In this document: in pieces, positions 25,771 to 38,250 of the stretch
Layout of the letters: each line of letters begins with the position of its first letter
How positions within the stretch are numbered: position 1 is the first letter of the stretch
Source of the DNA: Erythrocercus mccallii
Taxonomy: Eukaryota > Chordata > Aves > Passeriformes > Dicruridae
DNA: 64,000 nucleotides
Reading direction: 5' to 3'
Assembly: GCA_013397435.1 (NCBI GenBank)
Contig: VZRG01000362.1
Location: forward strand, 408,815-472,814
Program-made: the position numbers and the translations under genes
Notes under the pieces: generated by a model
Database searches by the model: none
What the model saw: only the letters and a program-made list of their open reading frames with translations
Told to the model about the DNA's origin: nothing

Positions 25771-25811
25771 TTAAGGTCCCTTTCAACCCAAGTCATTCTA
25801 TGATTCTGTGA
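25771..25811 (+). mobile_element. CR1 LINE terminal fragment, plus strand
   Basis: TTAAGGTCCCTTTCAACCCA followed by CATTCTATGATTCTGTGA is the CR1 extreme 3' end with its octamer-type tail. It lies 87 bp from the opposite-strand fragment at 25520-25684. Confidence 0.8.
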
Positions 25812-26475
25812 TGCTTCTCTGAAACTTAAATACGTGGAGGTCTCTGTACATAGAGTATTGGAAAAAAAAAAGTCCGCTACATTTGTAAAAATGCAAGAAA
25901 CTTTAAAAATAACATATGCAAATTTTCTAAAGAAGTAAAAATACTACCTCCTCTCCCAAATCCAAGAAAGCAATTGGAAACCTAGAACAAAATTCAATGG
26001 AAAATTTCAAAACCATTGCGTTCTTACTCTCTGTCCCACTTTATCGTGTGCTAAATTAGAAAGCACTGAATAAATAGCAAGGAAATCCTACCCGAAATGC
26101 AAGCATTAAACACACAAAAAGACAATGGCTATTCCCAGACATCTTCTTCAAATAGGAACCTCTCCTCTGGCCACTTTGAAACCGTGTAACTCAACCTTCA
26201 AAGCAGGGCAGATGTGTCGTAGAAGTTCTGCTTAGCTGACCATGAACACTAATTGCAGGGAGAATGATCTGCACGGGGCCTCAGGGCAGGAGCTCCACCA
26301 AGGGCACAAAAGTTTCATCGTGCCCCCGCAAACAATGGGGCAGGGTGATGCTCTGAGTGTCAGGCAGCCTCCCTGAAAGGGGATCCCTCCAGAGCCTCAG
26401 CAAAAGGCTGGAGGAGCAAATGGAATCCCCTTAGCGAAGTAGCCTTGGAAAAGAAGGGAGGAGTAAAGGGGGATT

Positions 26476-26510
<35 letters not shown>

Positions 26511-26668
26511 CCCTTACGTGCAGCTCTACATTCCCACGTTGCAGACTGCACAAACACAGTCAGCCCCAGCCCAGCCAAGCCTCCTGGTCCTGCTGGTGTG
26601 ATGCATGAACCACTGACACAGGCTGCCTGGTGGCCAGAGTGTTTTTAACCCCACAGAGATGTATCAGG
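25812..26668. other. No gene recognised
   Basis: Unique DNA around the (GT)16 repeat; no coding signal. Confidence 0.55.
26478..26509. repeat. (GT)16 microsatellite
   Basis: Sixteen perfect GT units, the longest dinucleotide repeat in the window. Confidence 0.95.
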
Positions 26669-27105
26669 CTCTGAGGGCTGACCTGTAACCTCCCAGAAAT
26701 GGCTTTAAAATCATTGTGAGATGGCTGATCAGGTGTGCTTTGAAAAGCAAAAGGTTTTAATTAAAGAGAAAATAACAAACGATGCAAAATAAAACCAAAA
26801 CCGTGCACAGGTATGGGGAAGCTCCTTTACACCTGTCTAAGGCACCCCAAAAAGCCCCGAGCACCTCTGAGCTCTTATGTATTTAATGTTTTAGGAGGGG
26901 TTTTGGGCTTGTTGCCCAATAGCAACAGCCACAGGTTTTGAGAAACATCCCAAAGATCCAACCGGTGCCCCTGTGCTGGCACTGGGCCAATTACAGTGAA
27001 AGAAACCCAGAAATTTCTGGTGCTTTTCCCTTAAAAGTTCTGAGGTGAAACTGAAACCCCTTTCCTAAAATGGGAACACCCACCGGGTCATGGGGGTGCA
27101 CCACA
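26669..27105 (-). mobile_element. LTR-like interspersed repeat, copy B
   Basis: Second copy of the repeat at 10885-11324, with scattered substitutions and small indels over 437 bp. Weak similarity may continue to about 27310. That two diverged copies occur in one window points to a dispersed family rather than a local duplication. Confidence 0.7.
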
Positions 27106-29099
27106 ACAAACCACTGCAGCCATTCCTCTGGTTCAGCAGGAGCTCTGCAGCCCCTCTGCCTCCCCTCGCTGATCCCTCTGCTCTTGGGAAGGTCAAATCC
27201 CCTGCACAGGGATCAGAGCTTTGGCCACAGCAGCAGGGTCCAAACCTCCAAACGCTCCTGAGTGACTGAAGCACCATCACCAGGCAAAAAACCCCACTGA
27301 AGCCACATCCCAGCACCCCACGTTCCATCAGCCCACCCTGGGCTGTGCCCCTGCTCTCAGTGCACGCTGCCAGGACCCCAGGAGCTGAGGATTGGGATAC
27401 TCAGCTCCAGAGAGGTGGGCTTCAGGAAGGCAGCATTCATGTCTCCTTCTTCCAAAGGACTGGGGCACGTTCAGTTCTGCCTCGGGAGAAGGAAGGAGCT
27501 CAATGACCCATTCTCTAGAGGTCCATTAATTTGACAGAGCCAGATGGAAGAGGATTTTAAAATCCTGATGTTCAAGGAGGGAGTTGCTACCGCTGTTTCA
27601 AAGTCATGTTCCTCTCCTAAGTCCAGCACTCAGAACTGCAGGATCCAAATTCCCATTTGAAACACCTGAAACAGAATTTTCTAATGAGCATCACAATAAC
27701 TCTACTGAGAGCAACTCTGTGGTGCCTGCCAGCCCATACAAATCAGCAATACTACCAGGAAAAAAAGGGAAGTTTCTATTTTTGGATCAGGGGAGGTGTA
27801 GAGAGAAGCAAAAACAATCAAAGGAACTGTGGCTGAAAATCCAGGCTGTAATTTTTCCAAAGCAGCACAAGTGTTCTCTGGACCCTGGTTCCTAACAGGG
27901 ATTGGGGTGAGATTCCCTTTGCCCTGGCTAAACCCTGCTCCCCATGAAAGCAAGAACAACCCAACACTGAATGGTTTTGGAAAGCAGTTATATTTTTTCT
28001 TTCCATTTGGGATGTGGGCAACGAGACTCAGGAGAAGCCAAAGTCAAACTTCCAGGCACTGACTGGAAGTGGAGCAAACAGACACATAAACAAAATATCC
28101 TGCTTGCCTAAAACAATTCTTAAATTGGGTCGGTTTTCTTTTCCTGCAAAGCTGGGGCTTGGACAGAGAAACAGAGAGAAGCTGGGGAGGAGACTGTGTG
28201 TCCCACTTCAGGAAAATCAGGGAATTTTTGTGTGTCTGTGTGTGTGTGTGTGTGTACGCCTCCTGGTGATGATGTAGGCAGATTAAAGGACCAAGTCTGG
28301 CTGAAATATTTTGGTTTAGAGCTTTCCTTTGAGATAAATGGCAAAGAAGCAGCATCACAATGGTGCTGCCCACCTTCAAAACAACAGAAAACCTAATCAG
28401 AGACAGAAATGTCCTGGGATGCGTTGAGTCCCCTGACAAAACCTCCAGCTGCCTGTGGAAATAATAGACACGAAGGTTAGCAAGATAATACTGTTAACTT
28501 AACCTGCTCCAGCACATCTGCACAGAACTTTGCTTTTTAATTGTTACTAAGAAAAACTGCAGCTGAGGTTTCCCCTCCTTCCTTGCAGTACTTGGGTCTG
28601 TACTATTGGGGTGCTTAAAATAACATTTATATGACTGCTGGCAGTGGTTGTGTGACGTGGCACAGATAAAAGTTCCAATTAGTCCTTAACTGTTTATTTA
28701 ATAGAAAGACCTGTTAGGAACAAGAAGGATTGCCTGTTAGCGGAAGAGCAGAACTTTTTCACGTGGCAGATTATCAGTATTCTTTAGACTCACACATAAA
28801 CAAGGCTGAAATGCAATTACATCTTCCACAAGGGCCCAAATGCTTTTAACCTTTTCAAGGTAAAAAGAGAAAAAAAAAATGTTGAAACTGCTGTTGAATT
28901 AGGTCCAGCTAGCTTTTTTTTTTTTTTTAAGTTTTTGTTTCATTTTAATAATGGTTTAGTCTGTTTCACAGCCTGTGGCCTCTTCAAACCTGTTACTTTT
29001 AAAGATATAGCAGATGCTTCCTAAATGGAAAGGAAATTGTAATGATGCAAATCCCTATTCACATGATTTTCCAAATAGCTTTGAGCACTACAGGCTGTA
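27106..29099. other. No gene recognised
   Basis: Moderately GC-rich at first, then AT-rich from 28.6 kb, with the GT repeat near 28.24 kb and T or A runs near 28.87-28.93 kb. No gene evidence. Confidence 0.55.
28230..28255. repeat. (GT)n microsatellite, interrupted
   Basis: A GT run interrupted once by C at 28236. Confidence 0.9.
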
Positions 29100-29520
29100 T
29101 AGGGCAGGTGGGGTACTGTTACTGACAACCAGAAAAGGTAAACTTGAATACAAATAGACAAATCAAGCACATGTGTTCGTTTGGAAGTTTGTAGTCAGCT
29201 CCTCAATCTCCATCTGAGAAAATAAGCTATTATCAGCCCTGAGTGGCCTTCTCAGCATCAGAAAGCTCGAAATTAACTTAATTGCTGAACTGCACCTAAA
29301 ATCAGCTGCTTTAAACATTACAATTTGCCTTTTAGTCTCATCAAAATTCCAAATATGTTAAAATTCTAATTTGCAAGCGTGCTAAATTAACACTTTGAAA
29401 CCACAATATTTAACCTGTTGGCTAATCTGATGTCAAGTGAAAACATGTCAAACAATATGGAAATCATATACTGCACAAAAAGCCGCAGCAATTCACCTAA
29501 AAATCTTTAGCTTGGGGGTG
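29100..29520. promoter_or_regulatory. Candidate conserved non-coding element
   Basis: Repeat-free AT-rich DNA with isolated CpGs (AAGCGTGCTAAATTAACAC near 29376, AAAGCCGCAGC near 29480) and AACTTAATTGC near 29276. Confidence 0.35.
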
Positions 29521-29879
29521 CCACGTGGAATTCTGAAGTTTGGTGTCATTACAAGCCCTATTGAGTCTTTCCTCATACTAGTAAATAATACAGATTAATC
29601 TGGATAAAGAGAAGGTGCTGCTGTTTGGGAGTTTGCTGACATTTCGTTTGCTTTAGAAACACGACTTTGCAAATCCTTGCAGGTTTACACCAGCAAGCAG
29701 ATTCGCATCTGAAAGGAAATCAGCTCTGTTTGGTAACCTACCCAAACCACCTCGGAGAGGTGCCTGCCATTCTCAGTAAACTGCTTCAGATACTCACTTC
29801 TCCTCTGATTTCCACCCTCCCAAGTTCATCTGACTTCCTAACAGGGTAAGGCTTCATTTTGGGGACACACACACAGAAA

Positions 29880-30312
29880 AGGGCAAAGGAGCTGGGAAGG
29901 GTCTGGAGCCCCAGGAGGGGCTGAGGGAGCTGGGAAGGGGCTCAGGCTGGAGCAAAGGAGGCTCAGGGGGAATTTCTGGCTCTGCACAACTCCCTGCCAG
30001 GAGGGGACAGCCGGGGGGGTCGGGCTCTGCTCCCAGGGAACAGGGACAGGAGCAGAGGGAACGGTTGCACAGGGGAGCTTTAGGTTGGATATTAAGATAT
30101 TAACAGAATTGGATATTAACAGAAACAGTTGTCAAGCACTGCAACAGGCTGCCCTGGGCAGTGGTGGAATCACCAGCCTTGGAGAGATAGAATAAACATG
30201 TGGATGTGGCACTTGGGGACGTGGGGCAGAGGTGGCCTTGGCAGTGCTGGGGAAGGGTTGGACTCAGGGGTCTCAGGGGTCTTTCCAACCTAAACAACTC
30301 TGCAATTCTATA
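29880..30312 (+). mobile_element. CR1 LINE 3' end, plus strand
   Basis: GGGGCTGAGGGAGCTGGGAA, GGCTCAGGCTGGAGCAAAGG, AACTCCCTGCCAGGAGGGG and GCTCCCAGGGAACAGGGAC are the sense counterpart of the copy at 21247-21659. It ends at TCTTTCCAACCTAAACAAC and ATTCTATA. Confidence 0.92.
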
Positions 30313-33300
30313 AACACCCAAACGTGCACTCTGCAGCTGTCCAGCAGTGATAAACCATCAGTGTAAGGCTTTCTCACATCCAAAATGAATTATAAAAAAA
30401 TTACAAACGTTTCCTGTACAGACCCCGCTGTTTCTATATAATATCAAGAGCTTGAAAGAAGCAATGCAGAAACTCAGCTCATGGCTTTTGACAAACTCAT
30501 CTCCAAACCATCAAGAGGTTGTTATAAGAGGCTGTGGGAGGTGAGGAGCAAAATATTGTCATGGCTTAGAAAGTAATTTGCACTGATGAAGTTCAGAGAA
30601 ATCTCAGAGAAATCTACTGAGGAGACAAATTGACTGCACGACAGCAGTGAGAGCCAATATTGATAAATGCAAGGCATGGGAAGATCAAAGTCGACAATTC
30701 CAACAGGAAATTGGTCTCTGAGGGAAATATTTTTGCTTATTTCAAATTTTAATCAGTTTTCATTAAGCATCTTTAAACAGTAAGCTTAGCACACAGAGAA
30801 TTTACCTGTTTAGGAGGAAATGAATAAAGTTTCCAGTTTCATAACTTTTATTGAACTTGTAGTAGCAGGAGATATTAAAAGAAAGTATCTGTTCTGCTAT
30901 AGCTTCTAGGCTTGTTTGAGCTTCTGCTTTTTCTGCAAGTTTTGGACTATTCCTTATTACATTCTGGCATTTGAGCAGTAACAAGATAAATTGCTTTTAG
31001 AGTAAAACGCAACAGAGGACCTCTGGTTCTAAGTACTTCTAATTAGTTCCTAATTCAATGATCCCACCAATGACTGGATCCTTCCTCAGACTGGAAACCT
31101 CTCCAAAAGTTTGCAGCAGGAAGGGAGCTGCAAATCCTGGAGCCCTCTGGACTGAGATGATTCATGAGCAGCAGGGCTGGAGGGGCAGCAGCCCTGACCC
31201 CCCTAGAAGGGGATGCAAAGGGACAAAATGCCCCCATCAGGAAACGTGACACCCAACTAATGGTTACAAATGTGTTTTCAAGGAGAAGGAGAGGGGAAAG
31301 GCCTTTAGAAATCTTCTGTTCTACTGTGTGGGAGAGCTTTTGTTTTTTTAATGCAGCTTTTTCTAAAATCATCTCTAAAAACACCCCCCCCCCGTTCAAG
31401 ACTACATCCAGAAATGCTGGCTAAAAGAGCAGAACTCATTTCTTGTGCCAAAACCAACAGCAGCCAAATAAAACACGGCGAGGATTAAATCAATTTAACA
31501 CCATCTAGGGTTTCCACCAAGTCTTCCTAGAAAAAAAAAGCGTGGGTTTGTTTTCTTGACTTTCCTCGGCCTTTTTTAAATTTCCTCATGTCTTCTTTGC
31601 CTGTGAATGCTGAGTGTTGGGACCTTGGCTGGGCAGGCATGAGACAACACCACAAAAAGAGGGGCTGGATCCTCGGGGAGAGCAAAATTGTGGCTGGGGT
31701 GGTGAAGAGCCCTGTGCATGCTGCCTTTCTTCTTACAAACCATTGCTTCTTTTTTTAAAATATATATATATATAGATTATCTACATATTTAATAACATGC
31801 AAATGATACGTTTTACATATATTAATTTGCTGTTGAAGAAACAGTTTCATGTTTGCCTCTTTGCCCATAACACCTGTGGTTTATATTAATACAAGAATAA
31901 ATACTAGGTCAAGTTAGCTCCCAACACAGAAATTATGAAGTATTCCTTCCCCAGGTATTTATATTGTCCCTATAGAGTTAGTTGGGATTTTCTCGCGCTG
32001 ATTTGTGAGATTTTCTGACACATTAATAAACAAAGCAAGACTTGAGCAGGAATGCAGAGAGCATTGTCCTGGAGCCCCTGGAGATGGGACAATTACAGAA
32101 GCTCAGGATATCTGAAGCAGGAGCCAACAGCATTAATTGCTGGCTGAAGCTGCTCTATCCATGAGGAATTGCTCCATCCTGCAGACACAGCTCATCCCTG
32201 TTCCTGTTCATGTCCTCAGGACAGAGGCACACCAGGGGACGTGACTTGGATCCCTCCAGAGCAACACAGACAGAGTTGGAGGCATCAGCTGGTGATACGC
32301 CCAAAACCCCACAGACTGGGGCAGGAGAGAAGGTTTTCCTCCTTTCTTCCTAAGGATCAAACCTCCCCCTGAGGCAGAAGCCTCTGCTGGACCAGGAATG
32401 CTCCGTGCAGCCCCATGCTCCAGGAGCTGCATTCACAATGAGATGTGAAGTGACATCCGCCTGATTTAATGCTGCCCGAGAGCCACCGGGGCTCTGAGCT
32501 GCCCCTGGACACCATCCAAGGGTGATGGTTGTGCATTGCAGCCCTCAGAAAGATGTCCCAAGAGCACAGCCCTCTCCTGCCCGCCAGGGAGTAAAATATA
32601 TCCCAGAGGGTTCTTTTGTTATACAGTGATCAGGGTCTCCAAATCCATTCGCTGCTCGCAGCACATCTCATTTCCCAGCCTCTTCCCCTTCCACCGTGCT
32701 CACTGTGTCTGTTCAGCCCCAGCTGCTGCATCTCAGTCCAAAATCAAACCTTCTGCAGACAAGCTGGGCTTTGTACATGAGAAGAAGACTCAAAAAAGCC
32801 AGAGACAAGAGACACCCAAGCCTTTTGCTCCTGCCTTAAGTGAACACAACAAATCAGATACAAGCACAGCCAGTCACACTCCCTTATGCTTCTTTCCACA
32901 AATAATATTTGGATTAGATTAATTTATATACATCTTATTATTTTCTTTCTTTCAAGTTCCTAGTCTGAATTTGGGGGAAATAAAAAAAAAACATAGGGGG
33001 AGAGGGGGATTCCTGACATTTCCAGCCATCAGGAACTGGCCCTGGCATAGAACAACTGGACTCTGAATTCCTTAAGCTGTAAATGGATCCCATAACTGAG
33101 TAAGGGTAAGAGAAGGGAGGCACACAGGGTTGTGTGCATCTCTGTGCACGAGCACACATGAACTTTCCTCTTGACTTTGTTTTAAACTGCTTGAGGAAAT
33201 CTCCAGAATGGGCAACAGCCACAAGGCAATCAGACAGACTGTCTGCAGCACAACGATTTAATTTGGTCCTGTTGCCCCTTCTGAAAAATGATGTCGACAG

Positions 33301-35399
33301 AAGATAAGGAGACAGAGAGTTTCAGATTGTTCTATCAGGGCCAGTTGCCGGGTAGGAAGCGTATTTGAGGCAATTCAAGGTTGCTCCGTTTTTCCCCAGG
33401 GTGGTTGCCCATCAGGAGGGCTGCTTGGAGCTGAAGTAAAGGCTCACATGGTTCACAGAGCAGGGAGAGGTGCTCTGGGTTTGTACTTGTCCTGTTCAAC
33501 AACCCCTCCTGGGCATATTTCCCTTCCCTTGTTTTCCTCCTGCTCGCTGCCAAAGCTCTTTCTTCCTGGGAGCCTGTTTATTAATTGAAAATAACAAGAG
33601 CTTTCTCATTTCTATTTTCCAAGGCAGGCAATTAAAATAATCTCTGAAAATTGTTTCCCTATTCGCTTAGGCTACATAGTCCTGCAAGGCCAAACCTTGT
33701 CATTTACTAATGAGCTGAGATGGATTTAGCAAGGGAGGACCAAGAGATTGATATGGCTCTGGCTCATCCTCTTCAACACCACATGTGTTTTCCATAGGGA
33801 ATGCCATCAGCCAGGGACAGGACCACCTCAGTAGGGACCACAAGGGTGTTAAGAGGTGTTAAGAACATCCCTCTCATTGCTAAATACAATCATTCTTTTC
33901 CAGTGCATAACTTATGGGGGCCATGTTATTGTTTGGATGTTATTTATATGTTTAGTTTTTATATTGTTTATACACCCGTGCTTGCTCATGGTAAAGGAAC
34001 AGCCCTGAGATAATCAGTGTGTAATTCTGTATGTACTGGTATATCACTGTACAAAACGATGGCATTTGGAAGTGCCTGAGCCTGGCACTTAATAAAGGGA
34101 TGGTCCTTGGATATTTTGTTGTTGTGAATGGCAAACTTGAGGAATGAGTTCTGAGAACCAAAGTTTCCTCAGTGATCAGCAGTCTCCCATTCACAAAAAA
34201 AGAGGAATTTTGGCTCCACACACAGGTTTGCTTTTGAGCATCTCGTGGCAATGGTTGGCTGAGCTCCTCACCAGTGCAGCAAGGAACCATAATGAGATAA
34301 TAACCGAGACAGAGAATAGCTCTTCAAGGAAGACTCAGCTACAAAACATCCCCTCCCTGATTTAGGGCAGCCCTGTGTCCATCTCCCTGCCAGAGCTGCT
34401 TCAGAGCCATTTAACCCACCCAGAGAGCAGAGTGCAGAAGTGACATCAGCCCTTGGTCACCACTCCTCACTCCTGGATTTAGGGCAGTGAGCACGCTGCT
34501 CTCTTCACCCCCTCATCCCTGAAGTCCTTGAGCAATTCCCTGCTCTGGCAAAAGGCAGAGTGCTGAAGGTTGTTTTAAGAGCAGAGAGCAATGCCAGAAT
34601 GAGGGAAGTGCAAAGGTGGCTCTCACAGACTCACGGACAAGAACACGATTAGATCACCAAGTCTGCCTTTCTTCAGAAGACAAGGAACTTCATACAGCAA
34701 AACTCTTCCTTGAGCCCAGCAATTTGTGTTTGACAAAGGCTTGGGGCAGGAAACTGAAGCCAGATCCCACCCAGGTTTGAAGATGGCAAGAAGGTATGGA
34801 TTCTCTGACTCTCAGTGCTTCAAACTGTGCGACCATCTCTGAAAAAGTGGAACTGAGTAGACACGGTCTCGAACAGCCTGCGTTACACAGGACACCCAAC
34901 CTCATTCTGCACCTTCCTCTGCAAATGACACTGGCACATCCCATGGCAAAGGCTCCCAAAAGAAAACGTGCAAAATCACAGTTCCAGCCATGACTGTGGA
35001 GCAGCCCAGGGTCTGATCCTGCAGCTCACAAGGTCAATGGGCTCTTTTGCCATTGAATCCAATCTGGGCAGAAATGACATTAAGATTTTTCCAGTTCAGA
35101 TGTCAGCTATTAATTTGGATGATGGTTATTTGATTCCATGGAAAGTCAGTGGAATCAAGTTAAAAAGACAGAGATATATTCATATATCCTTAAACTGGGA
35201 GACACCGCAACTCCCTGATAACCTAAATTAGATTGAGCTCGTGCTATCTCTAATTAGGATCTTTCACTATGAACAAGGAAAGAGGCCAAAGTGGATTAGC
35301 AAAGGAAACAGTACATGCATTGGCTCAAAACAATAACCAGAAATGTTGACTTCCATCTCAGGATGTCACGCACGAAAACAAAATGTTTCAAAAAGCGTT
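30313..35399. other. Gene desert, no gene recognised
   Basis: About 5 kb of unique-looking DNA with short chance frames only, a C run at 31382-31393 and the AT run near 31.77 kb. Confidence 0.55.
31760..31774. repeat. Short (AT)n run
   Basis: About seven AT units after a T-rich then A-rich stretch. Confidence 0.8.
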
Positions 35400-35780
35400 T
35401 CCCTAAGAAAAAGCTGAAACTGTTCAGAATTGGAGAGATTCGCTAGAAATGTTGGTGACATTTATTAACTAATTAGCTAAATGACCTTTGCGTCATTTTT
35501 ATACACAGTTTTCTTTCATAAATATTTCATGAATTACATGTAATTATTAGTAACATCAACTTTACTGAATTAATTACTGCCAATTCCTATTAATAAAATG
35601 CATCTTGTAATAAATAATGTTAGTTTATTACAGAGTATTGGTCTCGGGGGTATTCACATCTGTCAGTTGCCTTCTACTTCAGGCTAAAAGAAAGGTAATC
35701 AAATAACTGTAATTATTGTACTAAATATATCACCGTTTGTTTAAAATGTCAATGGGAATGGATAAAGGCATTTGTAACAA
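35400..35780. promoter_or_regulatory. Candidate enhancer with four TAATTA cores
   Basis: TAATTA occurs at 35470-35475, 35541-35546, 35571-35576 and 35710-35715, within 250 bp of repeat-free AT-rich DNA. Clustered cores of this kind are targets of many homeodomain factors. Confidence 0.4.
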
Positions 35781-36190
35781 TCTGAACTCTGTGCAGCGGT
35801 GTAAGTGCATGTGACAGAGCCACGTCACCAGCAGGACACGGGCCCACGTCTGGGGCTGACAGACACAAACGTCAACAAATGGTTACTTCTCTGATTTACT
35901 CACAGGGCCTTTGCCTGCAGGCCATTGGCTTAGAGACACTAATAAAGTCACAGGGAATTTAATCTGATGGCTCCCAATTAGCCCCTGTGAAAGGCGTGTT
36001 GGACTCAGGCCAGTCCTGGCACACAGGTCTGCATGCACTGACCGATGCTGCCGTGACCAGCAGCGTCCGAGGCTGTTGGACTCATCCTGCAGCAGAGCAA
36101 AATCCTGGCAAAATCCACCTCCCTCCTGCTCACACGCAGCCCAGCCCGGCCTGAAAGGCTCACCTGGAGCAGGGCTGAGCTTCCCCTGGC

Positions 36191-36293
36191 TCTCCTAGAG
36201 GATACACCCTGCTCCTGGGGCATGGACCCTGCTCCTGGGGCATGGACCTTCTCCTGGAGGATGGATCTTCTCCTGAAAGATGGACATTTCTCC
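36191..36293. repeat. 20-bp minisatellite, about five units
   Basis: Five head-to-tail units of the form (T/G)CTCCTGGGG(C)ATGGACC(C/T)T. Units two and three differ only at the last bases, and the outer ones are diverged. The repeat creates a repetitive peptide in an antisense frame that is not a gene. Confidence 0.85.
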
Positions 36294-37599
36294 AAACAGC
36301 TGCTCCCCATCTCCCATCTGGCAGGCACAAAGAGCAGCCACCTTGGTCTGCTCAGCTCCACCCCACACAGCACCAGCTGGGAGTTTGAGCCCCTTTCCAC
36401 TCAAGAACAGGGAATGATTCTCCAGCAGTGTCAGTCCAAAACTGCCTGATGTACACATCTGAATGCCTGTATATTCACAAGCAAGACCAGCTCAACGTGG
36501 TGACTCCTGCCAGTTTTTAAGCCCTGGAATAAACCCCAAACTGCCATGATTCTGCAAGGTTTTATACTGAAGCTTCACAACATGGCATTATCTTATTATG
36601 GTATAAAATATACAATCTGAGCAACTGGAACAGACTGGGTTTCCTATTCTCCACCCCCACCCACTTTTACTTTTTTCCTTCATCAGATAAATTCCTAGAG
36701 GTAAATAATAGGAAGACTAAGAGATGAAAATGGAAATTCCAAACACTGGGGAAGAATAGAATTTGAAAAATAGCAAATCAGGTACTGATAAGCTCAGAGT
36801 CCTGTATCAGCTTAACTTACCTTCCCCCCTCTCCTGCTCACCAGGTGCATCTCAGGGCCTAATAATATAAGCCTAATAATTTTTCCTTGTTTAAATATGG
36901 AACTGAACCACTTGTGGAGCTGATTGTTATCTCCTGCATCACGCCTGATACCTCAGAACAACCCTGCACCCCAACATCTTAGAAAGAAGCTGGGATTCCT
37001 TTGGCAGAGTTCAGGGCTGAATGTGGGTCAGCACAGCTGAGACAGCCACTCTCTCCACTAGAAGCTTTTTGTTGTTCTTGTTTTAAGAGAAAATTGCATA
37101 TATTAGGCAGGCTTTGAAGTTCCAACCAGACTGAGGCAGCTGGAAGACATGAGCAGAACATTATTGTTGATTTTAAAGATGAGGGACGTGTTGACCTGCT
37201 CAGGGCTATCCAGGAGCTTTGGCTTTCAGAAACTCAGAGAAACTTGATGAGAGAGAGTTTCTGTAGCTTTCTTGATAATGGGACCACAGATCTCAACCAA
37301 CTTCCTACTTTTGTTGTTGCAAAAGCTTTTAATGTCCTGCCTGCCTCTAATATTGAGGAAAAGATTTTGCCTCAAGCTGACAACCCTTAAAGCAGCAGGT
37401 TCCCCTCCTTGGCAGTATTTGATAAACTTTGAGTTGCAGCAGGCTGGAGGTAACCACTCCTGGCCAGAGAGTTTTAAATCACGTAACATGAAGGTACCAA
37501 ACTTGTTCCTTTGAGCTGCCATTCTCACCAGGGCATTATCTTAATGCTCAAATTTCATTCATTCCCTGTTCTTTGATGTAGTCTTCCTCTAGATTTTAT
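36294..37599. other. No gene recognised
   Basis: Unique DNA beyond the minisatellite; only chance frames. Confidence 0.55.
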
Positions 37600-38250
37600 A
37601 CACTGAGTTGCAGACAGGAAAATGAGATTTTACCACTGCACGGTAAGGAATTTTGTCAGGAGCTCCTTTAATTTCCTCGCACATTGTAGGATAGTACACT
37701 GCGAAATTGAGAGGCGCATTTCTGAAAGTTTGAGGGAAAGAACTAGGAAGAAAATGGAGAAAATCTAGCTTAACAACTCTTTCAATTTTGAAAATTGCAA
37801 TTTGACAGCAATCCTGTGGGCTGGGAAATAAACGTTCATGCCTTTGCCTCTATAGTCATTTGATTGATGTCAAATTGCTTAAGATGAAATAAAGAGTGAG
37901 ATGCAGTCATATTTTTCCAGCTTCTTTCTATAGAATTGGGGTCACAGTATTTGGGATCAAAAAGTTATTTATGACATTTATTTTCTACCGCTGATTGCAC
38001 TTTAGCCTCTCAAAATCTTGGTTTTATCATGAAGATGTGCCTTTATATTTAGAACTTTGCAGCTCTGTGGTTCTTAGACAGGAAAAGTGCATTGCTGATA
38101 AAAGAGCCCACCAGTTTCAAGATTTAGTCCTTTGATCACTACAGATTCAGATGCTGACCCTACCAAAGCCTTCAATTAACATATTTTAAAGCATGCAAAT
38201 AGCGTGATCAACTTCAAAGGGTGTAAATGCAATATATTCACATAGGAACC
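37600..38250. promoter_or_regulatory. Candidate conserved non-coding element
   Basis: AT-rich, repeat-free, with isolated CpGs. It includes TTTGATTGATGTCAAATTGC near 37860, a TGATTGAT-type PBX-HOX site inside a partial palindrome. Confidence 0.3.

Noticed and set aside
10885..27105. A full retrovirus bounded by the two LTR-like copies
   Set aside because: The 15-kb interval contains CR1, LTR and desert DNA with no gag, pol or env reading frames; the two copies are independent insertions.
36005..36400. 131-codon minus-strand frame with repeated peptide
   Set aside because: The peptide repeat is simply the 20-bp minisatellite translated.
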